Assembly: GCF_030052815.1 (NCBI RefSeq)
Contig: NC_079510.1
Span: 1,986,288-2,050,287, forward strand
DNA length: 64,000 nucleotides
Direction of reading: 5' to 3'
Origin: Hevea brasiliensis
Lineage: Eukaryota > Streptophyta > Magnoliopsida > Malpighiales > Euphorbiaceae
The position numbers were made by a program, and so were the translations under genes. This document shows positions 11,362-23,930 of the stretch, in pieces. Position 1 is the first letter of the stretch; each line of letters opens with the position of its first letter. Under the pieces are notes generated by a model. It was not told where the DNA came from. It was given only the letters and a program-made list of their open reading frames with translations, and searched no databases.

Positions 11362-14300
11362 TCTAACACCCTCACTGTAGCAAATACGTACATTCTACTG
11401 TTTCGGTGACCGGTGTCGGTCCGGATAGATAGAACATTTGGAAAAATAATTAGACTAGAGTGAGGAGTCATAAATAACTTAAATATTAATAAGAAAAATT
11501 TAGGAAAAATTTTAGAAATAAAATACAACCAAGTTAAATGAGCCGGTGCCCTAGCGATGGGTAACCTAGTGAGAAGTTGCGGTTCTCACAACTAGGAGCC
11601 CTAGACCAGGGAGAAAATTCATAAAATATTTTTTGGGACTTCAGAGAAGAGTCATTGAGGTTTCTATGGCATTAGAATGCCAAGAAAAGGCTTAGAAAAA
11701 TTTTTCAATCGGTACAGACAATTTTGGCCCGTTAAGCCAAACGGAGGGCATTTTGGTCATTTCACCTTCAGAGACGATTTTAACCGACTTGTCCAGTTAA
11801 TTAAATAATTATTATGATCTAAAATGTGAATAAATATTATTAAAAATTGAATTAAAAAAGAGTAGAAAAGAAAAGAAAAGAAAAATAAAAAAAATTAGAA
11901 ATTATGACATCACATGATGTCATTAACATGCCCCCACCCAATCACAACTTGACAAACTAATTAAAAGGGATAAAAACTAATTAAAAAGAGACAAAATGAA
12001 AGACCAATCTGCACTCCCATCTTCATCCTTTGGGCAGCCAAAACGTAGAGAGAGAGAGGAGAGGGTTTCCACCATAGTTCAAGCTTCCAAGCTTGGAAAC
12101 CTTGCTTATCTTGCACCAAAAACCCTAGATCCCTTCAATAAAAATTACCCCCACACCTTGTAGGAGTGTTTGGTAGCCAAGAAAAGCCAAGAAAGTGAAG
12201 GAATTGCTTGGGAAAATTCTGCTCAAAAAGGGTTAGTGCACTAAACAATTTCTTTTCTTTCTTTAATCTTGTAAGCATGCTAAATCAAGTAGAAATTGTG
12301 TGAAATTAAAAGAAAAACTTGAGTAAATGAAATCTCTAAATTTGGCAGTAATGAGAAAGTCTAAGGATTGTTGGTTTTTGATGAAATGAAGTGGCTTAAT
12401 TATGTTATTGATGAGTATAGATGATGGATAAAGTGATTTGGTATGAGTTTGGTGTGTGTATACCATGAATTGGAAATTGGAGTTAGGGTTTGAGCATGAA
12501 ATTGAGACTATGATCATGCAATGGTGAAAGTAAGTTTTAATGGTCAATTAGTGACCATTTGGTTCTGTTTAAATTAAAAATGAAGTGAATTGTGTAGTGG
12601 GATTTGAGTGTGGTGTGGCTGCCCTTGGTGACCTGCAGGACTAGGCATGAGTCCAGCAGGTTTGGGTAGCAATAACTTGAATTGTAGTGGTTTAATTGGT
12701 GCAAGGCTAATTGGATATGAAACTAGACACATAATGGCACAACTTTGGTGAAGAAAGCCTGCTCAGAAAACCAAACCAAGTTGACCTAAAAATTGCCCTA
12801 ATCCGGGTGACCTGTAGTCTACCTAGGCAAAATGAGCAAATGAACAGTGTTTAGTCATTTGGTCATAACTCAGTGTAGAAAGGTCCAATTGACCTGAAAT
12901 TTTACCAGCAGAAATATGAGACATATATCAACAACTTTCATGAAGAACAAAAATCCAAATTCTGACCATAACCTAGTCAAATTGCCAACCAAACTTAAGT
13001 CACCAAATCTAGCAGAACCAAATTGCCCAGAAAATGCAGTGCAGTCACTCCAAAGATTATGGTAAAATGATCATAACTTGAGCTACAAAACTCCAAATGG
13101 AGTGATTCAAAAAAAAAAAAAAATTCAACTAGACAAAATAAGGAACAACTTTCATGTTGATCATTTTGCCAAATTCCCACTGTAAAAATGACCAATGGAA
13201 CAGTAAAGACAAAGCATAAAAACTGAAAATTCTGCCCAATTAACATTAAGCTTGGAAATGGTATTGGCAACCAATACCAACAAATTTTGAATGCAAAATG
13301 TGGTATCTTGGAGAACTTAGGTTCAATAAATTTATTATGTATTAAAAAGTCAACAATTTGAGTGAATAGTAATGTGAATAGTAATGCAAAGACACAAAGT
13401 ATAATAACTAAATTGGTAGAGGAAATTAAGATATGAAATTTCAAATCCATGAAACATTCATGGATTACTTGGAATAGAAATAGTAATTCACCTAAATGAC
13501 TTAATGAACATTTAAGTTATGTGAGTATATAGTTAAGATTTGTATTCCCATTACTAGTTCGTCTAATAAAACATGAGTGATACTGCTTAAATATGAAATG
13601 AAATTAACCTAGATGGATTGTTGAGTATAAATGGGATGAGGTTTACATTAGGATTTATGTTTCCATTACAAATAAGATAATAATACCTTGTATGAGTTAT
13701 GAATCAATATAAATATTGTAATGAATAAATGAATCACATGAAAATATGAATGGAACATTAGTTTTCTTTATAAGAGAAAGGAAGAACGTTTTGAGTATAA
13801 TGGTATATGAACACCATTGTTATGAATTGTGATCAATATGAATGATGTAAGGAATGTATGAATATTATGATGAATGTATAAATTATGAAATTTATCATGA
13901 AATAATGAAGTCAAAAAACACAATATATTAATATTTAATGATATTATGTGCCCTTGTATTGCCTAGACATGTGTGTCAGATTGGATAGTTTGGCATGCCA
14001 ATAGGGTATTGTTTTAGCAGTACTGCGAAAGGCTTTATGCCTGTATTTATGGCTTTATGCCCGTATTCATTGCTTTATGCCAACATTCATGGCTTTTATG
14101 CCCGATTATGTGTTATCATGGCTTTTTAGCCATACTGACTGCATACGTGGTTGACGTTCTGCGTCCCATGGTATGACGGCCTAAGGCACTGCGGTGTCTA
14201 GTGCCAACGACCCGTTATCCAGTTTAGTTAGCCTGTCATAGTTTACTTGGGCAGTGAAATTTATTGAAATAAGTTAAGCATATTAGGAATTAAAAATATT

Positions 14301-15429
14301 ATAAATTAAATAAAATAAATGAGTAAGATGACCTAAAATAAATTAGAATAGTTATTTATTAGAAAGAATCGAAATGAACTGGACCGATATTAAAAATTTA
14401 CTTATTATGAGATAATCTGAGACAACCTAGCAAGTATTGAGAAAATGCTAAAAGATTAGCAAAGAAAATTATAACATAAATAAATATTGCAAATGTGGCT
14501 TATATAATAATATAAGCATAAATTTATTATTTTTAGATCATTTTCTTTGTACATTATTACTGTACATTGGCGAAATAAACACTTCCAAAGAAGACTAAAT
14601 TAGGATAAAACATATTAAATTTTAGAAATAGCATGTGAAGTATAAATAAATCTTAATTATCCAAATTTTGTTTCTATCTTTATTTGTATATTATTTTCTT
14701 GTTATATTATTGCACCACTAAGCAGCAATGCTTAGCGCGATGGAATTGTTTCCTTCGCGCAGGTACTGAAGCTAGAACCCAATGGACGTTTGACTGGGAA
14801 TTTTGGGAGTTCTGATCTGCAGAAGTGTCTAAAGTATTCAAGGTTATCACCTCCTCAGCAATGCATATAGATAGGGCCCATATAGATTACATTTTATATT
14901 TTATACAAAATGCTTAGATAATGTATTGTAATGTATATTATGAACAGGTAATTAATAGGAATGTGATGTAAATTAATTAATTAGCTTTTTCATATGTAAT
15001 TAATTTATATATCATGTAAATTATGAAATTTTTTAATTATTTTGTAAATTATGTAAATTAAGGAAATTTAAAAATTTTGCTTATGTAATTTGAGAATGTT
15101 TACATATGAATTGAGTATGAATGGAAATGCATGGATGAGATTTGAAATATGAAAAAAATTATGAGAATGATTGATGAGATAATTATGATTAGCGTGGATA
15201 AGATTTTATTTTGAAAATATTATTGAATTTCAAACATGTGAATATTGAAATATGCCAAACGATAATAAATAGGAGAAACTCCGCTGGTTTCTTTGTCGAA
15301 AAATAAGTGATGTTAAATTAAACGAATTGAAAATTATTAAAAAAATAAAGTAAGCTAAGTTCGGGTGCTCTGGCACCGATTGTAGCACTCCTTGCTCGGC
15401 TACACTATAGTCGGGTGAGGGGTTTTACA
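11362..15429 (+). mobile_element. Solo LTR C, 4068 bp
   Basis: Starts TCTAACACCC (from TGTAACACCC) and ends TTTTACA. It is flanked by identical AGTTT at 11357-11361 and 15430-15434. Its beginning is the reverse complement of the end of the element A LTR (GACCGGTGTCGG and flanking bases), so it belongs to the same chromovirus group in opposite orientation. No primer site, gag or pol is attached, so the body was lost by LTR-LTR recombination. It carries the double hairpin at 14711-14766 and GGCTTTATGCC-type short repeats at about 14031-14105. Confidence 0.9.
14711..14766 (+). other. Double hairpin in solo LTR C
   Basis: Stem 1 CTAAGCA/TGCTTAG (loop GCAA); stem 2 GCGCGA/TCGCGC with inner GGAA/TTCC. 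Confidence 0.75.
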
Positions 15430-17047
15430 AGTTTGGTGACCAAAATGTGGTGTGTGAGTGAAGTTGGAGTTCCCATACCTACTAAGCCTTAGAAAGTCAA
15501 CAATTTGACTTGAATAGTGTAGTGAATAGTAACCCGAAATACAAAATTTCAAGAACATCGAATTTAGCACGTTAGAGCTAAGTAAAAGTGAAGTTAAATT
15601 TATGTTAGGATTTATGTTAAGTTATGGTACTGAAACACTATAAAAATTGTGTGTTTCAGTTGAAAAGAATACTGGGAAAGAATCTGAGGAACCGAGTCAA
15701 GGCCAAGAGGCGACTAGCTTGAGGTTTGTGCACAACATTACTATGCTTTAAAATTCATTGATAAAGTGAATGAAATATGTATTTTACATTTGCTTTGAAT
15801 TGTTGAAAATTTATTTGTGACATTAGTTATGATGTTTTGACTTAAATTGTTGAAAGTTATTGTGTATATTTGAAATGACAATGTCTAGCAAATTGTTAAG
15901 ATAAGTTTTGAAACCACAGTGTCATGACCATATATTTGAACACCTCATTAGCACGACTAGTGGGGGTAATTAGTTTCGAATTTTGATTCCTTCTCTGGAG
16001 AAGTGTTGAGGTGTGCCAGTAGAAGAGGATGTGAATGGATATCCATATATTTGAGCTAGCTAGCCTTATGATGTGATTTCTCTTTAGCCTCTGGCTATTG
16101 AGATTCTATTTGTTTCGAATGGCATGATCTAACTGTGGGTTTTATGAAATGTGTTTTGATACTTTGAAATAAACTTGGTTTGCATTAAAATCTCATAATT
16201 CATATTTTGTATTTAATGCTCATGTTTAGTCAAATTTTTGAATAAATGTGATTTATATTTTGCATAAAGATTATTTTAGTATGTTGTGCACCACTGAGTC
16301 CTAGTACTCAGCGATAGCTTTTATTCTTTATCACGAATCTGAGAGACTAGAGGAAGCAGGTGAAATGCTAAGGATTAAAGATCATTCAGCTTGAAGTTAT
16401 CAGGTATAATTTATACCCTAATTGTGAATATTTCTTTTGATGTATGTATTGCATATAAATGTATGGACATGCAAATGGGTCTTGAGCAGCTTGTACAAAA
16501 TTTGTATGAAGTTTGTAATAAAGTTTAGTTTGTATTTCTTTTGATGTAAATTCTGTAAGAATGTTTTAAATTGTTTTGTTTCTAATGAAATATGAGTACA
16601 ACTATTTTATTTAATTTAAATAAAATGTATTGCTAGTATTCTGAGGATTATTGGATTTTGAACTTGAGAAATTGATTGAAATGATTGTGGAATTGTTGAA
16701 ATTGATTGAGTTTGATTGTGAAATTGAAGTAGTGGTTGAGAAAAATTTTTAGAAGTTCTTTTTTACAGGTATTTGAAGAACTGTTTTCTCAAAATACAGA
16801 CAGAACTCTGTCAAAATTTTTATAAATTTTGCGGAAAAATAAAATAGGCCAAAAGTTTTAACTAGTTTTTAACTTCAATTAAATGTTTTAAATACTTATT
16901 AGAAATGCTCATCACGTATCAAAAATAAGAAAATTGTTTTAAAATCCCTTGTAGGGTGCTTAATGAGTTATCGGTAGGTGAAGTTCGATAGTTCATTAGG
17001 TATTCTACGGGATCATGTTATACCTTATAGAGGGGTAAGGTGTGACA
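15430..17047 (+). repeat. LTR B, second part (R/U5 half)
   Basis: Continuation of LTR B after the C insertion: bases before 11362 and after 15434 join into one sequence sharing a single AGTTT. It holds the double hairpin variant at 16287-16335 and ends GGTAAGGTGTGACA at 17047, where the Ogre LTR resumes. No primer site follows, so B is also solo or truncated. Confidence 0.75.
16287..16335 (+). other. Double hairpin variant in LTR B
   Basis: Stem 1 CTGAGT/ACTCAG; stem 2 weaker, GATA/TATC. Same CACCACT context. Confidence 0.6.
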
Positions 17048-18444
17048 TCTTTTAATTCAAGAAGTGTTATGAAGTGTTTGGATCATGTTAGAAGACTTAG
17101 ACCATTAGGTAGTTGTAACTAATTAGGAATCTTAACCGTTTATAAGACTAGAGTTAGAATCCAATGTAAATTTTTATTAATATTTTCTTTTTTTTCTTTT
17201 ATTTTCTTTAGTTTCTTTATTTTTTATTACAAACAAAATTGGTAAGTAGCCCTAAGGTAAGCACCAAAGAGAGCATTTGCGTGGAGCTTAAATGGAGCTA
17301 AACGGGAGTAAGCCAGGGATATCATTGCCATACTAGAAGAGAAGACCCTTTTTTAAGGGTAGCTTGCCCCAATGGCAACTGCATTTACCAATAGATAAGT
17401 AGCTCTAAACTTCTCGAATAACCATTGGCATGAAATTGTAGTAATAATAGAACTTTTATTTGGTAAATTAAAATTAAATTTATTTTTAATTTAACTAACT
17501 TTTGCATGTAATTAATTTAAATAAATACTTTGAAATTAAAATTAATCTTGTTTGTAAATTAAATTAATATTGGCATGTAAATAAATTTAATTTAATACTT
17601 GGTAATTGTAAAATAAATTTGCATGTTAGAAATCTTTATTACGTTGTGATTGTTTGGGCCTTATGTGATATTAGAATAAATTACACATGTACATAATTAA
17701 CTTAGTTCAATTATCCTTAGGATAACTTGGTGAAAATTAATTAATTAGGTTAAATAGAAACGTAAGGTTATTTGAAATTGAATTTATTTGTAAATTAAAT
17801 TCTCAATAATAAATTAATTTTAGTCATATGGTAAATATCATTTAAATAATTAGCAACCCCATAGATAGGAATTACTTGTGCATGAAAATTGTGTGTAAAT
17901 AACAACCCTTTTTGTGAATTACTTGCGTGTGTAGGATTAGAATTGCATTTTTTAGAATGAAGTTTAATAAAGTAATGATAAACAAGACTTTTAGAAATAT
18001 TAGTAGAGGACTGGCACTCGAATTAACGAGGTTAGACTAGGTGTAAGGGGTGCCTAACACCTTCCCCTTACGTACCCACTATCCAGAACCTAGATATTGG
18101 GCTATGGTAATGACAGTTGTGAAAACTCTGCAAGGAGTAAGTTGCCATCCATGACCCTCGAAAGAAACACTGAATATGTCCTGGTTATTACCTGGGTGGT
18201 GACTCCTATCTATCTATGCCTTCATGGCATAAATCCTTAGTATCGTGGTAGTGTTATGGGAAGACGGTACTTACCAGTGGTTTGATTCTATTAGGATTGT
18301 ATGAAGTGCATGTCTAGGAAATGCTGTCTAAGGAGGTGGTACTTAAGTGAGACCATTGTGACTCCACCATCTTTCCTGGGCATTACCTGGTGTATTTTAT
18401 ATAATTCTAATGGATGATATTTCGCCTCACGCCCCCCTCCTACA
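17048..18444 (+). repeat. Ogre element 1, 3' part of the 5' LTR
   Basis: About 1.4 kb matching the reverse complement of 47536-48931 at high identity. It ends CTCCTACA at 18444, directly followed by a tRNA-Arg-like primer site. The upstream part of this LTR was separated by the insertion of B and lies outside the window. No ORF of note; AT-rich in the middle. Confidence 0.85.
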
Positions 18445-18447
18445 ATT

Positions 18448-18466
18448 TGGTGACTCCGCTGGGGAC
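18448..18466 (+). other. Ogre/Tat primer binding site
   Basis: TGGTGACTCCGCTGGGGAC three bases after the LTR end. Ogre/Tat elements use a primer site of this form, complementary to an arginine tRNA. It differs by a base or two from the usual TGGCGACTC form. Confidence 0.85.
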
Positions 18467-18998
18467 TAAATGGATAGTTACTCCAACATGTTTCTATTAG
18501 TCTAATATTATTCCTCTGTTAAACTTTTTTGCATTGCACTACACTATCACACGGATCACCCTTACCCTTTTCAGCCCCGTTAGTACTAGCCAAGGAGACC
18601 ATAGTTTTACTCGAGCTATGACGAATTGGTGAATGCTAGCACCCCATGCCCGTACCTTCGAGTATATAAAAGAGCCATAGCTCCGGCCGTTGTGCTTAAT
18701 GGACAAGCTCTCGCATGGGTGACCCTTTTCCTACCTAATGAAGCCCATGAGCCATAGATTTCAACCCTAGGTACCTCGTAGATTTTTGTTATGCTGGATT
18801 TATAACCTTACTATTTAAACCATAAGTTCTAGTGGTAGTTGAGATGAACCTAGGCCTATGCATAAACCCAATGTGTGTATAGGCCCAAGTCCATTTCAAA
18901 ACCCATGTTAAGCAAGAGGATGCTTACTTATGGTTAAACTTTAAGGATATAAATCCTTTGTTTGTGAGGGAAGGATCGTCCTGAACCACCCTCTGTTG
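18467..18998 (+). other. Ogre 1 untranslated leader, first part
   Basis: Non-coding leader between the primer site and the hAT insertion. It continues at 20399-20690. I see no long open frame in it. Confidence 0.6.
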
Positions 18999-19266
18999 GT
19001 GTGTCCTACGGGTGGCCAAGGTCCGGTTTCGAATTGGAACCGAACCAGAATCGGTTCAGTCAAAACCAGACCGAAACCAGTCAAAACCGAAACTGGTTTT
19101 GAATCGGACCGAAACTGTCCTTCTACGGTTTGGTTCAGGTTCATATTTTTTAGAAACCGTGAACCAGCGGTTCCAAATCGGATTGAACTGACGGTTCTAA
19201 ACCAGACCAAACTAGCAATTTAAATATAAAAAAAATTCAATAAATACCTCACTCCACTCCTAATTC

Positions 19267-19267
<1 letters not shown>

Positions 19268-19317
<50 letters not shown>
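19268..19317. repeat. (AT)n microsatellite inside hAT-1
   Basis: Pure AT dinucleotide run of about 50 bp. The second hAT copy has a longer run at the same internal position (38855-38928). Confidence 0.95.
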
Positions 19318-19318
<1 letters not shown>

Positions 19319-19596
19319 TTAATTCTCTACACTCTCTTTAATTCTCAATACTCTTTCAATTTCTCTCAAGTTTTCTAAATAATTATTTTCTACACTCCTT
19401 TTAATTCTCAGTACTTTCATAATTCTCCTACTTTATTATTTTATATGCTCACTAAAATTTTTAATGCTATATCAATTACTCTGTTATTATTTTATATATT
19501 CAATAAAATTTTCAATACCTTTTATTTTGATTTTTTTTTCTTTTATATTTTTTTTAATTATCAATTATCATATAATTTTTTTAAAAAGGGCAAGTA

Positions 19597-19898
19597 ATAC
19601 TCAACTCAACTCAATTCAACTAATCTTTTATCCCAAAAATTTATTGGGGTCGGCTATATAGATTTTCTTTTTCCACTCTAAACGATTTTGGTTTAAATTA
19701 TCGGAAATGTGTAATACTTTTAGGTCATGTTGTACTATTCTCCTTCAAGTCAGTTTAGGTCTACTTATTCTTTTCTTTCCATTCTCTGACCCAATGTGCT
19801 CTACTTATCTAACTGGAGCTTTCATATGTCTACGCTTCACATGACCAAACCACCTCAATCTCCCTTCTCTCAACTTATAACTGAAAATTTTGATTGCT
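19597..19898 (-). mobile_element. RTE LINE 3' fragment captured in hAT-1
   Basis: About 300 bp matching the 3' end of the LINE at 41413-43255 (plus-strand start CTCAACTCAACTCAATTCAA, then TTTATCCCAAAAATTTATTG). It encodes the degenerate C-terminal end of the RTE ORF and the TTGAGT tail on the minus strand. Similarity stops at CTCTCAACTTAT near 19895. The fragment is 5'-truncated as LINE copies usually are. Confidence 0.8.
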
Positions 19899-20398
19899 CT
19901 AAATCTTAAAGGGATACATAGGCAAAATTAAGTTCATTCACCTTTTTCTTTTTTTTTTTTAAATTAATTTCATCTATAGTTTTTAATAAGTTTAAGTATT
20001 TGCTTATTTAATTTTTCTTAAAAATAAGTTAATTTTATTCTTTTTATTCTTATTTTATTTTGATTAAAAGATTTCTAAAAAAAATTAAAATATTTTTACA
20101 AATATAACTTAAATTATAAATCAATAAAATTTTTCTCTAATTTTTTCCTTTAAGTCGCTCTTAAACCACTCCAAAGCTGCTTCCAAACCGTCTTTCAAAC
20201 CATCTTGAACTGTCATTTTTTGAACCGTCTTTTAAACAGTTTTAAACCGGGGCTCGAACCGGAACCGGCAGTTCAGGAACTGTCTTCCCAACCGTCCCAT
20301 GACGGTTTGGTTTAGGTTCATGATTTTATTGAACCTGAACCAGCGGTTCAGAAACCGTAATCGGCAGTTCCTGAACCGTGGCCACCCCTAGTGTGTCC

Positions 20399-21080
20399 AG
20401 TGTACCATAGCCTAGGATAGAATTTTTTCTTACCCTGCACGTGAGAGTTGAAGGTATAAGGGGGCGAAGATTCAGTTCTAGAGATTTTTTTTTTTCGTCT
20501 TTGATTCAGTCTTTGGTGCAATTTTAGTTCAGTTTATATGGTCTGATTTTGGTTCGGTTTTGGTTTAGTTGGTATGGTTTTGTTTTGGTTTTATAAAAGT
20601 AAAGGCAAAAAAAAAAGAAAAAAAAGAAAAAAAAAGGTCTATTCATGCATTACATTCATGTACATAGCATACTTAGGTTAACCCTTAAATCCTATTTTTT
20701 TTAGCAAACATAGCCTCAAAACACACTGAAAAGCCTTTTAACCAGGTCACTTGGGTTAGGGAAGGCAAGAGACTAGTAAGGATTTCACCTGCACTACTTA
20801 AGATGGAATAAACTATGGCCGTGCTTAATGAAATATTGAACGCCAAGATGTTTGAGCTAGAAGAGACAATTGTGGTCAACTTTAGAAAGAGGCCCCGAGG
20901 TAGGCCAATTAAGTGGCATTAAAGTTATTGAGGTTCAAATTGTGTCTCACACCCCAAGGAGATTTTTTCCAATTAAGCCAACACTTATCCAAAGTTTTAG
21001 AGTGTCTCAAAGTTCAAGACCTCCTATAGCTCTTAGCACCCAGACCACTACCAAATCCACTCCCACCTAGCTATGATATC
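20399..21080 (+). other. Ogre 1 leader and decayed upstream coding
   Basis: Continuation of the leader after the hAT, with many stops. A poly-purine run (AAAGAAAAAA) is at about 20606-20636. From about 20700 short coding-like stretches appear, but none is long enough to name. Confidence 0.4.
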
Positions 21081-22300
21081 AACCAATGTTGTCAGTTCTA
21101 CCAAGCCCACAGTTATGACACCGACTTATGCTTTCAACTTAAGCATGATGTCTAAGACCTAATTGATGCTAAAAGGATAATTGACCCAGAAAATCAACCC
21201 AAAAGCCTCATGCCTAGCCAAAATTTCCACCTATATCAGGTCTTTACAAGATCTCTATCACCCCAAATAACCCTAATAGAATTATTGACTTTATCCAACC
21301 CATCCAAAAGCCCAATGAACTTATCCAACCCATCCAAAAGCTCAATGAACCTATCCAACCCATCCAAAAGCCCAATGAACCTCAGTTTATAATGGTTGTT
21401 GACATTTCTCATAATTCTAGCTATGATGAGGGTCCTTTGGATGTTTGGACCAATTTTGATGAAGAGGTAGTTGCATTACGACGAGATGGTTCAGTTCCAC
21501 TAGTGTCTGATTTCCAAATTGTTGGGATCTATGAAAACTAGATGGATCTAAAAGTGGCTACTATGAAGAAAGGAATGAAGTTTTTTCTTATCATAGGCCT
21601 AGGAGAAAGTATAGATGGTCTGGTGACTTTCTTGAGATGAAGGGGCAGATCATGTGTCATGGTTTGGGCTATGAGCCAACAGAAGAGGAAGAAGAGCTAA
21701 AGCCTCCTAAGTTCTTGAAAGAGGGGGCAATTACCTTGACATATGATTAGGGGTTACCACATGTGAAAGAGCTAAAGCAAAAAATCAGCACCATTGATCT
21801 AAGGATTCGTATGGAAAGCCAAACACCTAAAGCTACACCCCTAAGTTTGAGTCTATCTTTTGTAATGCTCACAGTAATGATACTGATGTTTCCAATTCTG
21901 ATGTACTTGATAAAGATTTTGAGGCAAAGATCAATAACATGACCAGTCCTTTTGCTTACTTATTTGATGTTTATTCTAATAGGCATAAGCATGGCATTCA
22001 TAATCATTTAGAATTAGTTTCTATTAATGCATCAAAATCGATCTTTATTAATTTGGGTACACCAAATAATCCCAAAGACATTAAGTTAGCTGAATATTTA
22101 ACCTAAGAAGAAAGAAATAAAGTTATAGCCTTGTTAACAAAGTACCAAGAAGCACATGTCTCGAGCTTAAAATCAGGTGACCGATTCCCAAGCCACACTG
22201 ATGTCCGCATAGGAAAAGAGTGATCAAAAGTTGACTTAGCTAGTTATCCTAATGAGGAGTAAAATTTCATCCTATGAAGGATTAATAGTAGCACATGTGG
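21081..22300 (+). pseudogene. Decayed Ogre 1 gag tail, protease-RT linker
   Basis: Fragments in the plus strand resemble Ogre gag-pro. Near 21120 is a remnant of the gag zinc-finger line (CFQLKHDV, LIDAKRI). At 21390-21740 are readable stretches with PLDVWTNFDEEV, MCHGLGYEPTEEEEE and PKFLKEGAI. At 22070-22110 is LAEYLTXEERNKVIALLTKYQEA, the linker that normally precedes RT. The RT itself is missing: reading jumps to RNase H/integrase-type sequence by about 22380. Multiple stops and frameshifts. Confidence 0.65.
21291..21380 (+). repeat. 30-bp tandem repeat, three copies, in Ogre 1 coding
   Basis: Three exact-length 30-bp units beginning TTATCCAACCCATCCAAAAG, differing at only a base or two. 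As a multiple of three they add a ten-residue Pro/Gln/Asn-rich unit each time without shifting frame. Confidence 0.95.
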
Positions 22301-22379
22301 ACCTAGAGGGAGAAGGAAAATGATATGAAGACATAAGGAGGTCTCTGGAAATGAGAGAATACTTGCAGTAAGCCTACAA

Positions 22380-23055
22380 AAGAGATAGAGTAACAATTCA
22401 TAGATTAGCCACTCAACTTACTTTAGTTGGGGGGCAATTCTACAAACTCTTATGTGTGATAGAAAAATAGGCTGAGTAAATAATGAAAGAAGTACATGCA
22501 GGAATGTGTGGTCCCCATATGAATGGAAAGGTTCTAGTTGAAAAAAAAAATGTTCGAAACATATAAGGATTGGCCTAAAAAACTCCTTTATGTTCTTTAA
22601 GGTTATCGTAGTACTACAAAGACATCCACGAGGGCAAACCCTTTCTCTTTAGTGTATGGGACTAAAGTAGTGTTATCCATTAAGCAAGAGGTGAAATCCT
22701 TAAGAGTGATGCTAGAAGCTAAGATCCTAGAAAATGAGTGGGCCTAGAAGAGATATGAAGAACTAGCTTTGATTGATGAAAAGAGGATGTGAGCCTTGTA
22801 TCATATATAGGCTTATCAGAGGAAGATAGCTAGAGCCTTTAATAAGAAGGTGAAGTCAAGAAAGATCAAAGAGGGATACATGGTTTGAAACAAGCTCAGC
22901 CCATCCCTTTTTGATTTAAGAGGAAAGTTTATCCAAGCTAGGATGGTCTATACATAGTCAACGAGATCTTACCACAGTAAGAATATTAGACCTGGATGGG
23001 AATGAATTTCAAAAACCGGTCAATTTAGACAGGCCCAAATGGTACTTGGTGTGAG
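22380..23055 (+). pseudogene. Decayed Ogre 1 integrase
   Basis: Readable Tat-lineage integrase pieces: MKEVHAGMCGPHMNGKVL (zinc-finger region, about 22487-22540), GYRSTTKTSTRANPFSLVYG (22602-22661), SLRVMLEAKILE, RYEELALIDEKRM, and the tail NEFQKPVNLDR then KWYLV at about 23000-23052. The catalytic core between the zinc finger and GYRSTTKTS is deleted. Stops interrupt each piece. Identification rests on these family-typical lines. Confidence 0.75.
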
Positions 23056-23620
23056 ATAGGCCCGCTAGGCTGAAAACTTACAAAAGACGGTCTAGGCAAA
23101 AGTAAGGGTCAAAGAAAAAAAAAAGAAAAGAAAAGGAAAAAATACTAGATTGAAAACCTGCAAAAGGCAGTCTAGGCAAAAGGAGAGATGGGAGAATATG
23201 TGGATGGAAAACTTGAAAAGGCCATTCGGCAAGTTATAAAGCTTATTTCTAACTCTGAAAGGTTAGAAATTTGGCAAAACTAAATGTAAGAGGGAGTAAT
23301 GGTATACCTGAATAAATAAAGAAGCTTTTATTGCATTAACCAGAAGTAGGTTTTATTTAATTATGATTGTGAATGTTTGTGTCTTTAGGGATACCTCAAA
23401 TGATTAAGTGATTGAGCTGCATTGTTTTGATTTAATCTATGTCTTCTGAGTATGGCAAGATGGGTGCTTGATATGAATGCCCTGGCAATTTTTCAATTTC
23501 AAAAAAAAAAAAAAAAAAAGAGGAGCCCGCTAGGTGGAAAACCTGAAAGGGCTGCTTAGGCAAAAGTTAGAGTAAGCCCACTGAGATGAAAATCCAAAAG
23601 GACATTTCAGGCAAAAGTTA
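23056..23620 (+). repeat. Post-integrase motif array of Ogre 1
   Basis: A degenerate unit of the form GCCCGCTAGGCTGAAAAC...GGCAAAAG occurs about five times (starts near 23061, 23143, 23200, 23524, 23577). Each unit pairs a GAAAAC(C/T) block with a GGCAAAAG block. Such units are typical just after Tat/Ogre integrase. A poly(A) run is at 23500-23519. Non-coding. Confidence 0.65.
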
Positions 23621-23930
23621 GGGCACAGAGAATAGAGTTCATGGAAGAGAAATGAGTCAAGGTAGAAATCATGGGGGGAGAGAAGAAAAAGAAAAATAAA
23701 AGGGAAATTGTATTGCAACCTTAAGGAAGTCTTTTCGGTGAATAATTTTCCTCAAAAATTTTGAGGCTAAAAGAAGGTTTTTGCAAAAAGAGGTCGAGGA
23801 CTAATTTTTTTTAGAATCTCTAGTAAAATCAGCATACCCATGATAGGAAGCAGCATACAAGAAGCACAAAAATCACAAAAAGAATTTTGAAACCCAGTCA
23901 TTTCAATTTTTTCAAATAATGAAATAGATA

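Larger units (their letters stand above)
19007..20390. mobile_element. Non-autonomous hAT transposon (hAT-1), 1384 bp
   Basis: Flanked by identical 8-bp GTGTGTCC at 18999-19006 and 20391-20398. The ends are imperfect inverted repeats: TACGGGTGGCCAAGGTCCGG at the left, and TAGGGGTGGCCACGGTTCAG as the reverse complement of the right end. Both sub-terminal zones are dense in AACCG/CGGTT motifs. An 8-bp duplication and GGGGTGGC-type ends define hAT elements. There is no transposase frame, so it is moved in trans. It carries an (AT)n tract and a piece of an RTE LINE. It sits in the Ogre 1 leader. Confidence 0.88.

Noticed and set aside
18941..19210. Overlapping ORFs on both strands at the left end of the hAT
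   Set aside because: Come from the AACCG/CGGTT-rich subterminal repeat, which is open in several frames by composition.
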